A DNA stretch of 64,000 nucleotides from Portulaca oleracea (Eukaryota; Streptophyta; Magnoliopsida; Caryophyllales; Portulacaceae). The notes beneath the pieces are model-generated. The model worked only from the letters and a program-made list of their open reading frames with translations. It was not told where the DNA came from and searched no databases. The translations under genes and the position numbers were made by a program. The stretch lies in NCBI GenBank assembly GCA_029582165.1, contig CM055872.1:3193582-3257581 (forward strand), given 5' to 3'. Below are positions 10,838 to 22,931 of this stretch, in pieces; position 1 is the first letter of the stretch; every line of letters starts with the position of its first letter.

Positions 10838-13400
10838 ATGAAAACTAAGGATTTTACGGTTGTTGTTTTTGTTTTGAAGATTTGTTTGCAGTTGCTGTTT
10901 TTCATTCTATGTACTTTTTCCTATGGTACCAAACACTAGTTTTATAGTTGCAATAATGTCCATTGCTAAATATTAATTGAGTGGTTTGCATTGCAAAATT
11001 GTTCTCTTATTTCCTCTCCTATATGTTACTAAGTCCAACTATTGAGCAGCCATTATATTCCGGTAATTAGCTCTTTTTTATATCCTTTTATATTATTAAT
11101 GTAATATTCTGTGACATATACGAGGTTTGGAGAATGTCTATCATAAGGCCTTTTTTTTTTTAAAAAAAAAAATCATTTTCATAGAGAAAACATGGTTCAT
11201 ATGTTTTGGTCCGGGTAAATAAAAAAATATCAACACAAGTAGCTAGCTTGCCCTTCTCAAGAAATCGACACGCGGTTCATATAACATGGTCACTAGCTCA
11301 AATCATGGTCTTGGAAACAGGCAGCAGCCTTATTCAGCAATCTAGGCCACATTTGTGTCTACTTCATATGAATAAGCTTACCTTTTGTCTCTGGTAATTT
11401 TTTTATATGCATGCAAGTTTGTGTTTGTATTTTCTCTTATTAGATTATATTTATTTCTCGGTAATTAATATGCATTTATTTTATTTTTAATTTTGGAAGA
11501 CATTATCTGATGAGACAAAAATACAAATAAGATGATGAAAAGATCCTAAGAAACTACACATACTTAATAAAGAAAGATACCGATCTAACGTGAAAAGCCT
11601 AGAAGAAATTCTGTGTATCATGTTACTAAAACTGTGGGCGCTTCCTTTGTCTTACGAGATGCTGTTATTGCTTTTGCCCCGACTGAGAGTTGTCATTGCA
11701 AATAACAACTCAATTTGTGTTGTCTATATTTCTGATAATCATAACAGTTGCATGTATTATATGCACTTTCATCTAAGGCATCACTAGATGAGCGTAGATG
11801 AATCCATCCCTCTTGCAAAAAATAAATAAAATAAAATCAATCTCAAGTAACTCGAAAATTACTAGTGGTATAAAAGTGGTGACAGGAATATTCTTTTTAG
11901 GGGGAGGGGGGGGGGGGGGGATTTTTTGGACGAGCATGCATTTATAGCAAAGAAAATCTGAAGGAACTGAACTAACCTTTCTTTCCATGATGCAAAGGAA
12001 GATTAGGTTCAGTATGCTGATTCTATTTTTCTTCTTTAAAGTTCTTTTTCGGTTTCTTTTAGGTTGATTTAATGGCTAGTTGTTGATGTTTACTCCCTTG
12101 ATTATGCGAGATTGATGTTTCTTGTTTTAATATTGTGATGATTTAAGTTTCTTGCTGCAGTTTCATTTGCAAGTAGTAGTTGCGAAATGCTATTAATAAG
12201 GAAATTGATCAATAGGAATCCCTACTGATTCAAAGTGAGATTGGGAGGTAAATAACTTGTCAAAATTCTATAACATTGTGTCTCTAAATTATCAAAATGA
12301 ATGGTGATTGATGTACAGCAATGGTTGTGTACAATTGATTCATCTGGCTTTCTAAGCAGATCTTCCACATTCATTTGGGTTTTACGTTTAATGAAATTCA
12401 ACCAGTTGGGGAGGAGGTATTACTGAAATGCCTTGGATATGTTTAATCTCTTTGGGGCTATGGCATCTGTAAAAGTGTACTTATCTCAGGAACAGGTGAT
12501 CACCAATTGACTAATCTGGTTTGTGTGTAAGGGATTAGTTGGAAAAGATTGAAAAGAAACAAGCATATGATGGTGTAAACATTTGTGTCAACTGTCTGGG
12601 GAACTATTAACTAATTCTGGTTTGAATTTGTCTTCTGACATCAAGTCAATGATTACAGAGGACAAGTCGATGTACATCATTTAGTTTTGTCAATGAGTAG
12701 TAGATTCACAACTTGCGCTCTTCCGAGGTATATTCCTTGCAGGTCTTGTAGAAGTGCTGAAAATGCAATATGCAACATCACCATGCTATGGAATCAGCCT
12801 GTGGTGTCTATTAAGGTAAGGTTGTCTACATCTGGATCTCCCTTGACCCGCGAAAGCGGAACCCAGAATAGAAATTGTTGTTGTTGATATTGACCACAGC
12901 CGTTCCCAGTCAATGCTCTGTTGTCGTTATCAATAACATTGGCGCTGGTGGCAAATTAATACAACACTGATAGTAATCACAATGGTCCCAATAAATGCTC
13001 TGTGGTCCTTAACAATAGCATTGCACTATTAGTTAAGCACTGATATTTTGGTCACCACTGTCTCAGTTAAATGTACTACAAAGCATAGGTAAAATTCAAT
13101 GCACGAAGACTAACTTAGCTACGTCAACCTTCTAATGTTGGTGGCATTTTAATATGATGAACAAGGAAAACAAAATGAATAATTCAGCTGTTCTCCATTG
13201 TCAATGTTATAATCACAACAATGCCTCTGGTGATCTTATTCCTGGGAGTGCAAAGGGTCCCACGGTCCCAATCATTGCTCTGTGGTCCTCGACAACTTTT
13301 CATTGGCTAATATTTTGTATGTATTCATGCTGTTGTTCTTTCTGTTCTTTCTGAGCATAAATGACATCTAGTTTTGATTTAGTACTAACAAAATAGCCAC
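10838..13400. other. Intergenic DNA between dioxygenase copies, no gene resolved
   Basis: AT-rich DNA with short spurious reading frames. It includes a poly-G run near 11902-11920. A block with 'GTCCCA...TGCTCTGTGGTCCT' recurs near 12905, 12982 and 13265 in diverged form. I see no exon 1 remnant of a dioxygenase here. Confidence 0.5.
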
Positions 13401-13402
13401 AG

Positions 13403-13559
13403 GTGGCTAACTATGGCATTGGTCTATGTAGGTTATGTTGAGTGAAGTGCATATACCCCATAAGATTGGACTTGATTCAAGCTTGGAAGAGTTATCTCAG
13501 AACTCATGCTCATACACTGGATGGATTCAGTCTTGGATTTGGAAAAGAAACAATTACAG
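13403..13559 (+). pseudogene. Relic exon 2 of a third dioxygenase copy
   Basis: A CCACAG acceptor is followed by GTGGCTAACTATGGCATTGG, equivalent to the start of exon 2 (V-x-N-H-G-I) in copies A and B. Further on, 'GATTCAAGCTTGGAAG', ACTCATGCTCATACACTG and TGGATTCAGTCTTGG match the codons for QFW, TYAHPL and WIHSW. The block ends AATTACAG before GTATG, the same donor position as A and B. Relative to copy A there are at least two deletions, one removing the codons around the YSTSLKDG stretch and one causing a frameshift just before WIQSW. No exon 1 or exon 3 relic was found nearby. Confidence 0.8.
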
Positions 13560-13819
13560 GTATGTATTTTTCTGATCTCTTTTCTCCCAAATATGCACTG
13601 AACCAGAAGGAAAGAAACTATATTTAGCGAGAACTAAGTTGCTTGGAAGCTATCTACACAAACATAGGGCCAGGAAAGTATGCCCAGAAAATCATGAGAA
13701 ATAACCAGATGTCCTCTTGAATTATCTCTGTGGTGAACTGCAAACTCGAACCGACTTCAAGGCTATGATGAATTCGCTCAATTCTTTTAGTTCTTTGGTG
13801 CTCATTTAACATTCTTGTC

Positions 13820-14640
13820 TTATTTTCAAGATCTTTTTGGAGAAAAGTTGAAAATTTCAAAATTGAAGGGCTCAATTCTTTAAGTTTAAATTGTAGAAAT
13901 TGAATGCATTAACCCATGGGTTTTCATGAGTTTGTGAAAAAAGTTGAAAATTTTAAATTTAAGGCTATTATATACCGCTTTTATGATTTTTGGAAAAATA
14001 CTACCTCCTTCCCATTTTATTTGTCACTCTAGACATAATTTCAAAAACCAAAAAAACTTCCATCTACATTAATTTAGTTTATTGGAAATAGAGAAATGTT
14101 GAAAAAAATGATGAATAAAAAAGAAAAAATGTGAATAAAAAAGAAAAATAGAAGAAAAAGATGTAATTAATAAGCTTAATTTGATAAATTAGTAATTAAT
14201 GTGTTATTGGAATTATAAAGTGACAGATATTATGAGAAAAAAGAAAGTTAGTTAAAGTGACAGATAATATAGGAAGGAGGGAGTATTTCAAAATTGAATC
14301 ATGAGTTTTGCGATTTTGTGAAAAAGCTAGAATTCTTAAAATTGAAGGCTGTTTTCTGCCGTTGTTTGGAAAAAGGTTAGAAAGTTCAAATTGAGGGTTA
14401 TTCTCCACCTTTTTACCCTTTTTCTGAAATTTTTTTGAAAATTTCAAATTGAAGGTTAATATTTATGATTTCTCTATTTGAAAAAAGTTAGAAATCTCAA
14501 AAATAGAAGGTGATTATATTCAAAAGTTAGAAATCTCAGAAATCTTACGAACTTTTTAGGGCAAAAAAGTTGAAAGCTTCAAAAGTGAAGTCTAATCTAC
14601 AGTTTTCACTTTTGACAAAAAGTTCAAAACTTCAAAGTCT
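13820..14640. repeat. Degenerate tandem array of AAAAAGTTGAAAATTTC-type units
   Basis: Motifs such as 'aaaagttgaaaatttcaaaa' and 'ttgaaggctattat' recur roughly every 50-70 bp, separated by short variable segments. A Stowaway MITE (14001-14283) sits inside the array and post-dates it. Confidence 0.6.
14001..14283. mobile_element. Stowaway-like (Tc1/mariner) MITE with TA target duplication
   Basis: Left end CTACCTCCTTCCCATTTTAT then TTGTCAC. The right end, read inverted, is CTCCCTCCTTCCTATATTAT then CTGTCAC. TA dinucleotides flank it at 13999-14000 and 14284-14285. The element is 283 bp and non-coding. Confidence 0.85.
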
Positions 14641-16480
14641 GTTGCTGTATCATATTCTTTTCGCTTAATTGTTTGATTCCAAAAATTCTGTGCCTCTTGC
14701 AAGCATTCTTGTTGTAATATATCTGGATCATATTTGGATCCATTATCCATAGGATGTTTTGCTTATAGACTCTACACACACATGCAGGGAACTGTAAGTA
14801 TGGGAATCTAATTTTCAGTAGTGCAAAAACTGGCATTGACTTAGGATCCATCACTTGATAAGCTATTAGTTACCTCCATAACAAAAGTCACTCTAATACG
14901 ACTTATCGCTTTTATTTACATCAAATCCTTTAAAAAGCCATCCCCAAAAAAATTTATTTTACCGTAACTCGTAGATCAGCCGGTTTTATCCTATAATTTG
15001 TTGTCTTATAGAAACTACTTACCAAGACCAATCAATCAATAATATCTTTTCCCCTTACCTTCCATACCTAAAAGGGTAAAAGAAGTTGGAGATACGCTCA
15101 TCTACTTAACTTCCCAATTTTGAATAAGTTGATGATAGAAAGTAATTCAATGAGAACTGACCCAATTGAAGAAAATCATGTATTGGTCCAGGTAACTCCA
15201 TTATATATCTAAAATAAAAATGAAAAATTGGAATTTTCAATGACCTTATTGACTTGAATGGGAAAATGGAATCCCTAACTTGAGATACATATTAAACAAT
15301 TCCATTTATATAAGAGTAAGTGTTTGAAGGCACTGGAATATTGTCCCTAGCTCCAACTGATGGGTGACTCTTTCAGAGCTGAAGGGGCCATTTTTGTGAG
15401 GGAAGCACAGGTCATCTTGCTCTAGAATTCCCAGCTGACAGCTTTTGATGTGAGTCTCTCCAACCTCATCTATTTCTATTATTCATGTTCATGGCTACTG
15501 CTTAATGCTTATCTTGCTGGTTTTTATACTAATTTCTTGATTTGTGTGAACCATAAAGGGTAGCACAATAGAATTACAATACAGAGGGGATGAATCTGTG
15601 GGATCCATTGTGTACTCAGGGCTTCAGTCTTGATTACTATGCTAAGACTTCATTGATTTCTGGTTTTTTAAAATAATTTTTGGGATTGAAGAATTGAACA
15701 TTGGACACAATATAACAAGGGCGTCAACCTTGATCACTAGGCAAAGATCTCACTGTTTGTTGGTGAAAGGTAGTACAATACCATATGGGAAGGAAGAATT
15801 GAACATTGGACACAATATGCCAGGGCCATAGCTTTAATCACTCGGTGAAGATTTAATTGTTTATGGGTTTTTGTATGCAGAAAACCAACATTTTTTAAGG
15901 CGGGTCATGTAGTTTAATTCAATTCTTGTAAATAGCAGCATTATATTAGAACTGCTAGAACTGTTAGAATCATTCTGATCATAAATCCCATTGAATCATA
16001 TCAGAATCGGTTAGATTAATATCATGAGATTGAACTAATTAGAATCATATTAGAATTGGCTGCATTTTTGGCTCTTAATTAGCTTATATAATATATATGG
16101 TAGGATATAAGACAGGATTATTGAATGTTTCTGGTTAATCAATCCGTAAATATGTGACTGTCATGTATTTGAGTACATGCTTCCAGTTCCAGTTAACAAT
16201 GCTACACCGGACTTAATGCTGTCTGATGGACATTGTTTTTGTTGAACTTTAAGTAGTTTTACTTGGAAGCAAGGTACCATAGTTACCATCAGTTGTATCA
16301 GTGTAGCTGTGTCTGATATGTGGTATGTAAATATTGGATATTCATCAGATCATAAAGGGCAGTTTTCTTTAAGTATCACCCTTCACTGAGCTCTGTTACC
16401 TTCTTCATTTTCGATCTCAATCGACAGAAAATGAGAATATCGATGTCACTTTCTAGTCAACAACACTTGAAAACTTGTAT
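14641..16480. other. Intergenic DNA and promoter of dioxygenase copy B
   Basis: No gene recognised. The sequence directly before copy B lacks a canonical TATAAA. A 'gtatttaattt' element near 16478 is the only AT-rich candidate at a plausible distance. Confidence 0.4.
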
Positions 16481-16558
16481 TTAATTTACCTGCCTTCCCT
16501 TTAGTTTCTTCATTTGCTTGATCTAATTACAGATCAATTGCTTGATCCAAATACAGAA

Positions 16559-18736
16559 ATGGAGAGTGACAAGCCCTCTGGATGTTGTAGCACTAGTCAA
16601 AGTGCACAAGAACATCTTAGTTTGGATTCAGTCCTAACAGATATACCTGTCATTGACCTAGCTGGTTTGCGAGGGGGCCCCACTCAACGGTGTGCTGTCA
16701 TTGACAAGATTCGTCAAGCATGTACTAGGTTCGGGTTCTTCCAAGTAAGGCTCAGATTTCTTTTTACATATAATATACGGAGTACCAATGAGCTCTCAGC
16801 CCACTTGGTGTCAGGTGTGGTGTGGTATACCATTACCACACGGTCTGGGATCGATTCTAAGGGTAGCATATTCTCCTTTCCTTTCTGGAAGTAGGATGTG
16901 TTGCGCCACAATGGACCTTAGGGGCCAGTACCCCCCCCCCCCCCCAAGTGGACTGGTTGGCCCACCCAAATTCTCATGAGATAAAGGACTAGTGGGTGGT
17001 CTGACTTATCATTGAATGATTGAATCGGTCTCTCAACATAACAACATAGTTACATAAGTGTGTGTTGAAGTAAGGCTGCCTACATAATGATCCCCCAAAA
17101 GTAGGACTCGAAGTAGCTGTTGTATTTGATTTTGTAGATTTTGCATTAATCACAAGTATAGATGTAGTTTGTTTTTTATCATCAAAAGTGTTCTTAATTG
17201 CACGTATGTCTGCAGGTGGTTAATCATGGTATAGACCAGACAGTCCTTGATAGAGCACTTTCTGTAACTGATGGATTTTCCCGGTTGCCTCAAGAGGAGA
17301 AATTACAATTCATGTCAAATGACACTTACAAACCTGTGAGGTATGGTACTATAAAGGGTGGTGTCGATAAGACTCAGTATTGGAGGATCTTTCTTAAGAC
17401 TTATGCAAATCCATTGAAGGATTGGATTCAGACTTGGCCTGAGAATCCACCCACTTACAGGTACCTTTTCTTTCTGAATTTCTTTCTTTTGCATTGATTA
17501 TCGTTGCTCATGTAGGCAAGTCCACAACAAATTCAGCAGTTGATCCGGTTCTGTAATCAATATGATGATGCAAATGCACCATGTTAAGCATTCTGAGGAG
17601 CTATTAAAGTTTGACAGAATTTTAGATCAACTTAAAGTACAAATTTTCATGGTGTTAACAATGGAATGATTATCGTTGCTCATGTAGGCAAGTTTGGGTT
17701 TTTATCAGTTTTTCCACCCAACTATTTAGTTTAACAAATATGCCACATAAATTTGAAAAGTTCTCAAAATACCCCAAATTTACTTGTCCTTCCCGACCTG
17801 TAATCAATATGCTTGTCATGGACAGTTTGATACTTCCCCTTCCCGACCTGTAAAGCTTACTGGTAATTACTCCTGAGATAGGGGCTCAATGAACGGGCCA
17901 AATTTACCAGGAATTAAAAAAATTGTAGCAGTTTTGAAAAATTTTCAAACTCAAGTAACATATTTGACAAACTAAAAAGGCTTGGAGGCAAAACTAACAA
18001 AAACTCCAACTTATATGGCATGAAAATGATTCAACTCCACTAGTAACTCAAAACATCCATACACTGCATGATCTGTTTAATTCCTGTCACTATCTTCTAT
18101 GTAAACAATTAGTTTCTCTTCCCTTTGGCAACTTATTCTGTATATGATACACAGAGGGAAGACATGGGACTCTTTTCAACAGAAGTACAAAAACTAGCTG
18201 TAGAACTTACTGGAGCCACCACAGAGAGCCTTGGCTTAGGCCCCAACTATCTAACACCCAAGATGGCTCAAGGCATGCAAGTGATAGCCTCAAACTTCTA
18301 CCCACCAAGCCCTGAACCGGGTCTCGCAACCGGGATATTACCCCACTCAGACCACAGCTGCTTGACCATCCTGGTCCAGACCTCTCAAGGGCTCGAAATC
18401 ATGGACAAAAGCGGCTCATGGAGACCGGTCCCTGAAACCAAGGGCGCCCTTCAGGTCAGCATAGGTGACCATTTTGAGGTCCTAAGCAATGGGGCTTACA
18501 AGAGTGTGGTGCATAGGGCTGTCCTTAGTGGTGGCGAGACAAGGATATCGATTGGGAGCTTCCACAGCTTGGGGATGGATGATGTGATGGAGCCGGCCCC
18601 GGAATTGGTGGACCAGGATCACCCAAAGGGTTACAAGGGGAGCAGTTTGAGGGACTTCTTGGATTTTCTTGGCAGCTACTATGGCAGTGAAGGGAAGCTC
18701 AGCTTCCTTGCTACCCTCAGAATCCAGCCTGATTAG
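16559..18736 (+). CDS. 2-oxoglutarate/Fe(II)-dependent dioxygenase, tandem copy B
   Basis: Exons: 16559-16744, 17216-17460, 18157-18736, giving 336 residues. Start choice: the ATG at 16559 gives MESDKPS, matching MESDKNS in copy A; an in-frame ATG 45 bp upstream has no counterpart. The third exon uses the AG at 18155-18156, because the AG two bases earlier would break the frame. Iron ligands H207, D209 and H263 and the co-substrate pair R273-x-S275 are present. It lacks the extra 16-residue insert after the N-terminus and one residue in the LKDG loop compared with copy A. Same family, phases and probable activity class as copy A; the substrate is unknown. Divergence between the two in the N-terminus and near the active-site loop may mean different substrates. 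Confidence 0.92.
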
Positions 18737-19460
18737 GTTTAGCTCTGTGTGTGTTTGTTGGGAGCTTTTGGAATGGAAAGGCTCTTTGTGCTAGGGCTGT
18801 CAAGTATTCGGATTCAGGTCATTTCGGGTTTGGTGGATTGGGAATTTGACAGAAAATTTGTCTGATACCTAAATTCAAGTTTGGACTATTAAAAGAATTA
18901 AGGAAAAAGATTGGATTCATGCTTGGAAAAAAGAAACTGGTCAATGTCAAAATTTGAACAAAAAGATATGGTTTATAAGTCGTACCAAACCGAATATTTG
19001 AATTTGCTAATCTTTTGACTGACCAACTTCTTGCATGTTTGAATTAGACTTAGCAAAATTTAACTGCGACTAACCGTGAACTAAATTACCTGTACTTTGT
19101 GAACCCAATATTTGCATGCTTGATTTTGGGTTGAATCTTTTAGGCTAGGTGATCCAATATTTGCACCTTGGACACTTGGAGGGTAAGAGGTGGATCTCTT
19201 GCTACTCAGGCAAGAGGTGATTGACCGTTTGTTTAGGTACTTAAAAATTACAATCTCTAAAAATAAAATGAAAATAACTAATTGCTTACAAGAAAAGCAC
19301 TTCCCGACGCTAAATTATGATGAAATTCAGTGTCAACAGATAACACTTGCTTTGATCGAGTCTGAGTAAGACAATGATCAAATAGTTTGAAGGTACTGAT
19401 GATAATCTGCCCCAAAGTGAAGTCTCGAGCTTGACTAACGATTGGAAACGAAAGTCTTGT
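18737..19460. other. 3' flank of copy B with hAT-like fragments
   Basis: No gene seen. TAGGGCTGTCAAGTATTCGG (18794) and TAGACTTAGCAAAATTTAAC (about 19046) resemble left ends of the small hAT-like families found elsewhere in the window, without recognisable right ends. Confidence 0.4.
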
Positions 19461-19469
19461 GCCCACTGT

Positions 19470-20750
19470 ATAACAAGTAATTAAGGCGGCATTTGGAAGC
19501 GACGTTCGACTACTTGAGTGGTGATTTTTGGAAGCGATGTCCTATGCTGGATCAGTGGTGCCTTGGAAACAATATTCAATGACTTTTGACTAGTCTGGGA
19601 AGCGATATCCTGTGGCTCCTTGGCGTGCTTGGGAAACGATATCCTGTGGCTGCTTGAATGAAGATAGGAGTAGGCACGATGCCTTAGAGACGCATATGAT
19701 ATCCAAATAATTTATTTGAGTCGAATGCGATATCCGAATTTTTCGCGTCGGACGCGATATCCTAATCTGGGTTGGGTTTAGTTGAGGAAATTGAGATGGT
19801 CTTTTATAAGTGATTTTGTTATTGATTTTGAAAATCTGGGTTGGGTTTGAGTTGAGAATTGTGAACTGAGAATGCATAAGATACGAATAATTTAAAGTAG
19901 AACATTAAGCGGGTTTCGGGGAATAACCTAGAGACCAGGATGTGGTATCCTGCAGAGTTATGGACCAAGAGATCAATGGATGCCCGAATATAGTTTGGTG
20001 GGTTCGGTCGTAGCATGTGGTAGGCAAAGGATCTGGGATCCTGGTCGTAGCCTGTGGTAGGCGGAAATGTGAACTCTTGATAATTCTGGTCGTATCATGT
20101 GGTAGGCAAAGGATCTGGGATCCTAATCGTAGCCTGTGGTAGGCGGAGATGTGATATCTTGATAATTATGGTCGTAGCTTGTGGTAGGCAAAGAATCTGG
20201 GATCTGATTTGATATATACGTTACTTTAAGGGATGTGGTATCCCGCTCTCATAATAAACGTATGAATTGGTTTATTTTGAGGAAAACAATTTTATACTTC
20301 TGGGAAAGGTTAAAAGGTTTGTGAAATGGGTTGAATTGTTCTCTCCTTCCCCGAAATGAATTAAAATGAACTTTAACTTATTTTGACAGTTAGGGATAAA
20401 CATTATTGAGTTCCCCCCTCATGTTTGTCAATGTTTTGTTTTCAAGAGAAGATCTATATGCTGGGGACGGGAATTAGCAGTGAGGATTGACATGATTAGC
20501 AATTATTATTTATGTTGTGTTTCAGTTCAGAAAGACTTGGAGTTAGTGTCGTTGAGTTGTTTGATTTCAGGATTTGAAGTTTTTAGTTTGTTTTAATTCG
20601 AGAATCAGTTGTTAGTTTTCCCTTCTTGCCTTGGATTCTTTCGGGGATACGGTAGTGACGCCCAAATAAAGAATGAGACTTCCGTTGAATTGTTTGTCAA
20701 CATTAAGCTTTGACTGTTAAAATTTACAATTGAATTTTCGGGGTGTTACA
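19470..20750. repeat. LTR-retrotransposon LTR-like block (left edge unknown)
   Basis: Repetitive sequence with many GAAGCGATATCCTGTGGCT-type phrases and an 82-bp tandem array. It ends TTCGGGGTGTTACA at 20750, a typical plant LTR end. It is followed two bases later by TGGCATCAGAGCT, a one-base variant of the initiator-Met primer-binding site. I could not find the TG start or a target duplication, so both the classification and the left border are tentative. Confidence 0.4.
20006..20205. repeat. 82-bp tandem repeat, about 2.4 copies
   Basis: Units start at 20006, 20088 and 20170 with GGTCGTAGCATGTGGTAGGC or close variants. Each full unit contains a second half-repeat, TCGTAGCCTGTGGTAGGCGG, so the array has a 41-bp-like internal substructure. 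Confidence 0.9.
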
Positions 20751-20752
20751 GA

Positions 20753-21158
20753 TGGCATCAGAGCTGACTCGCGACCGTGAGCTGTACTAGTGGATCCAAG
20801 TCACCTAGCGGGGCAACGATTTTGGAGTGGAGTAAGGACGTTGTGTGCTTAAGTGGGCGTGATTGTAACACTTTGAATATGTGGTTAAAGTGTGGCTTAA
20901 GAGGATTGAAATGACTACTTATATCACCTAGGTGTATCTTCTTTTATGGTAGCTCATCCGTTGCGAACTCATCAGTTAAGCGTGCTTGACTGGGAGTAGT
21001 CTCAGGATGGGTGACCTCTTGGGAAGTTTTCTCAGGCAGCGTGTGAGTGAGGACGAAGCATGCTGGAAAGACTCGTAGTGATTTGTGGGGGGTCTGTCAG
21101 CGATTCTTGACGCAGTAATCGGTAATGTCTGCGGTTCATGAGGAGCCGGGGCATTACA
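20753..21158 (+). mobile_element. Cassandra TRIM: primer-binding site, internal region and 5S-bearing 3' LTR
   Basis: The primer-binding-site variant TGGCATCAGAGCT (20753) is followed by about 100 bp of internal sequence and an LTR at 20864-21158 (295 bp) running TGTAACA to ATTACA. The LTR carries a 5S rRNA-like segment (about 20948-21030) with CAGTTAAGCGTGCTTGACTG and AGGATGGGTGACCTC, the hallmark of Cassandra. Cassandra elements are non-autonomous, encode no protein and use the 5S segment's RNA polymerase III-type promoter region. The sequence 5' of the primer site is not a Cassandra LTR. Confidence 0.85.
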
Positions 21159-21359
21159 CATTCCAAACTTTAAGTCTCAAAATCAAAACAAGAACCAAAG
21201 TACGTATAAACAAGTCAGATTAACAAAAAAGATAAGAAGAGAAATGAGTCATCAATTAATTTTTAATAGAAAATCAATAAACTCTAAGAATACAACTCCA
21301 AAACCACGAACCATGATATTAAGATTCGGGGTAAGGATACTATTATACTAATTTATGCC

Positions 21360-21600
21360 CAGATTTCCAATTTGCACACAATGGCACGATCCTGCCGACC
21401 TATGGCACGATCGTGTACCCCTCTCGGGAGGGGGTCGCACGATTGTGCCAAGGGTTGGCACAATCGTGACTCAAAACTCCACCAAAAACGGGGGAATTCA
21501 GACAGGTGCACGATCGTGCTCTCTGTGGCTGGCCTCCCTTCTCTATTCCAATGACTGGCGCGCGATCATGCAAATGACACAATTGTGTTGTCTGCAACTT
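21360..21600. repeat. Cluster of CACGATCGTG-like palindromes
   Basis: GGCACGATCCTG, GGCACGATCGTG, CGCACGATTGTGCC, GGCACAATCGTG, GTGCACGATCGTGC, GCGCGATCATGC and ACACAATTGTG occur within about 215 bp. The segment is markedly more GC-rich than its surroundings and probably belongs to an uncharacterised repeat. Confidence 0.6.
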
Positions 21601-22054
21601 GGCATCCCCTTCCTTTTGCCTCCTTTACTCCTACCCATACTTAACCCCAAGCTTTAACCAACCTCCAACAGATAAAAGGTCGAACTCAACCCACTTATTA
21701 GCTCCGATAACAACCACCCTAGTGCACCCTCCTTAGTCAACTCAAAGTATGACCGAGCTTGGCCTTGACGAAACCAAACCCCGAGAGAATTGTTATTCCA
21801 AGTCCTTGACCCTTGATGCGAACCATGCCAGAGTGAGAAGGGCTAAAAATGGACTCGACACCACTTCAACAACTGTGCAAATAATAGGCATAGCTAGAAA
21901 AAGTTATGTTTTTAGTCTTTTAGATATAAAAAGGTGATAATATTCAATGCGATATATGAATGTATCTGGTTAAGAATTTAGGTTTTAACTTTAATGTCCA
22001 GATTTAGATCTCTTTTCCCAAATTTTGTACCCAAATTCTATCCGAATTCAATAA

Positions 22055-22280
22055 TGGTGCGTTTGGTTGTTTCTCGGTAAAGACTTTCCTAGGAAAAACT
22101 TTCCCGGGAAAGACTTTCCCTAGTCCCCCCTTGGGAAACTTTTTCATGGGTTTGTGAGGGAAATTGTGGGTCCCACATCAAAACTTTCCCCGGAAAGTTT
22201 ATCAACCAAACATGGGTAAGTTTTTCAACTTGGAAAAGTTGAGAAACTTTCCCAGGAAAGTTTCTCAACCAAACGCCCCT
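22055..22280. mobile_element. Tourist-like MITE, same family as 10278-10470
   Basis: Ends TGGTGCGTTTGGTTG and CAACCAAACGCCCCT, flanked by TAA at 22052-22054 and 22281-22283. The interior is made of repeated CTTTCCC/GGGAAAG blocks that can fold on themselves, plus GTGGGTCCCACATCAAAAC. Confidence 0.8.
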
Positions 22281-22931
22281 TAAATTTAAAATTTTTGGAC
22301 CCTACTCCTTGTAAATAAATTTGTATTTGTGGATCTAAAAGCGTGTTCAAACCCAGTGCCATCTCTACCGGTGAAAGTTCGAGCTACTTTCTACTTTACA
22401 ATTTTCTATCCATAAGCTTCGTAAGTTCCAACAAGATTCAATTTACCCACGAGTTTACTGAAACCAATCCAACGAACCTTAGGCCAACTTTCCAATTTTA
22501 TACACCAACATAACGCCACCCCCCCAAAAAAAGAATCATTCCAACACTGAAATGAGCATAGTTTTAGGGTCAAGCAAATAAAATCAAATAAAATAAAAAT
22601 ATAATTAATTGTTTAAACCACCGCAAGTGTGAACTGTGGTGGTCCATAAGGATACCAACAAGACTGGGCCGCATCCTCGAAACCTCTTCTAAACTTGGAG
22701 AAACGTTTCGAGGCGTTTCTATGTGAAGTGGAAAATGATATCGATGGTTGTCTTCTTGGAACCTTGTAGTAGTACTATAATTCACAACTTGGTTCCTCTT
22801 TTTTTATTCAGTAGTTAATTGTATTTTCTGCCCCACCCCACCTGCTAGTAATTATATAATTAGATACGGGAATCTTTTCTATTTAATTAAATTAATAGTT
22901 CGTTTAATATTACATATATAGTGAAACCTAA

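Noticed and set aside
16514..16558. An earlier in-frame ATG for dioxygenase copy B.
   Set aside because: Copy A has no matching extension, and the MESDK start is shared between the two copies.
20948..21030. 5S rRNA gene.
   Set aside because: The 5S-like segments at about 20948, 44593 and 52561 are diverged and embedded in Cassandra LTRs, so they are not functional 5S genes.
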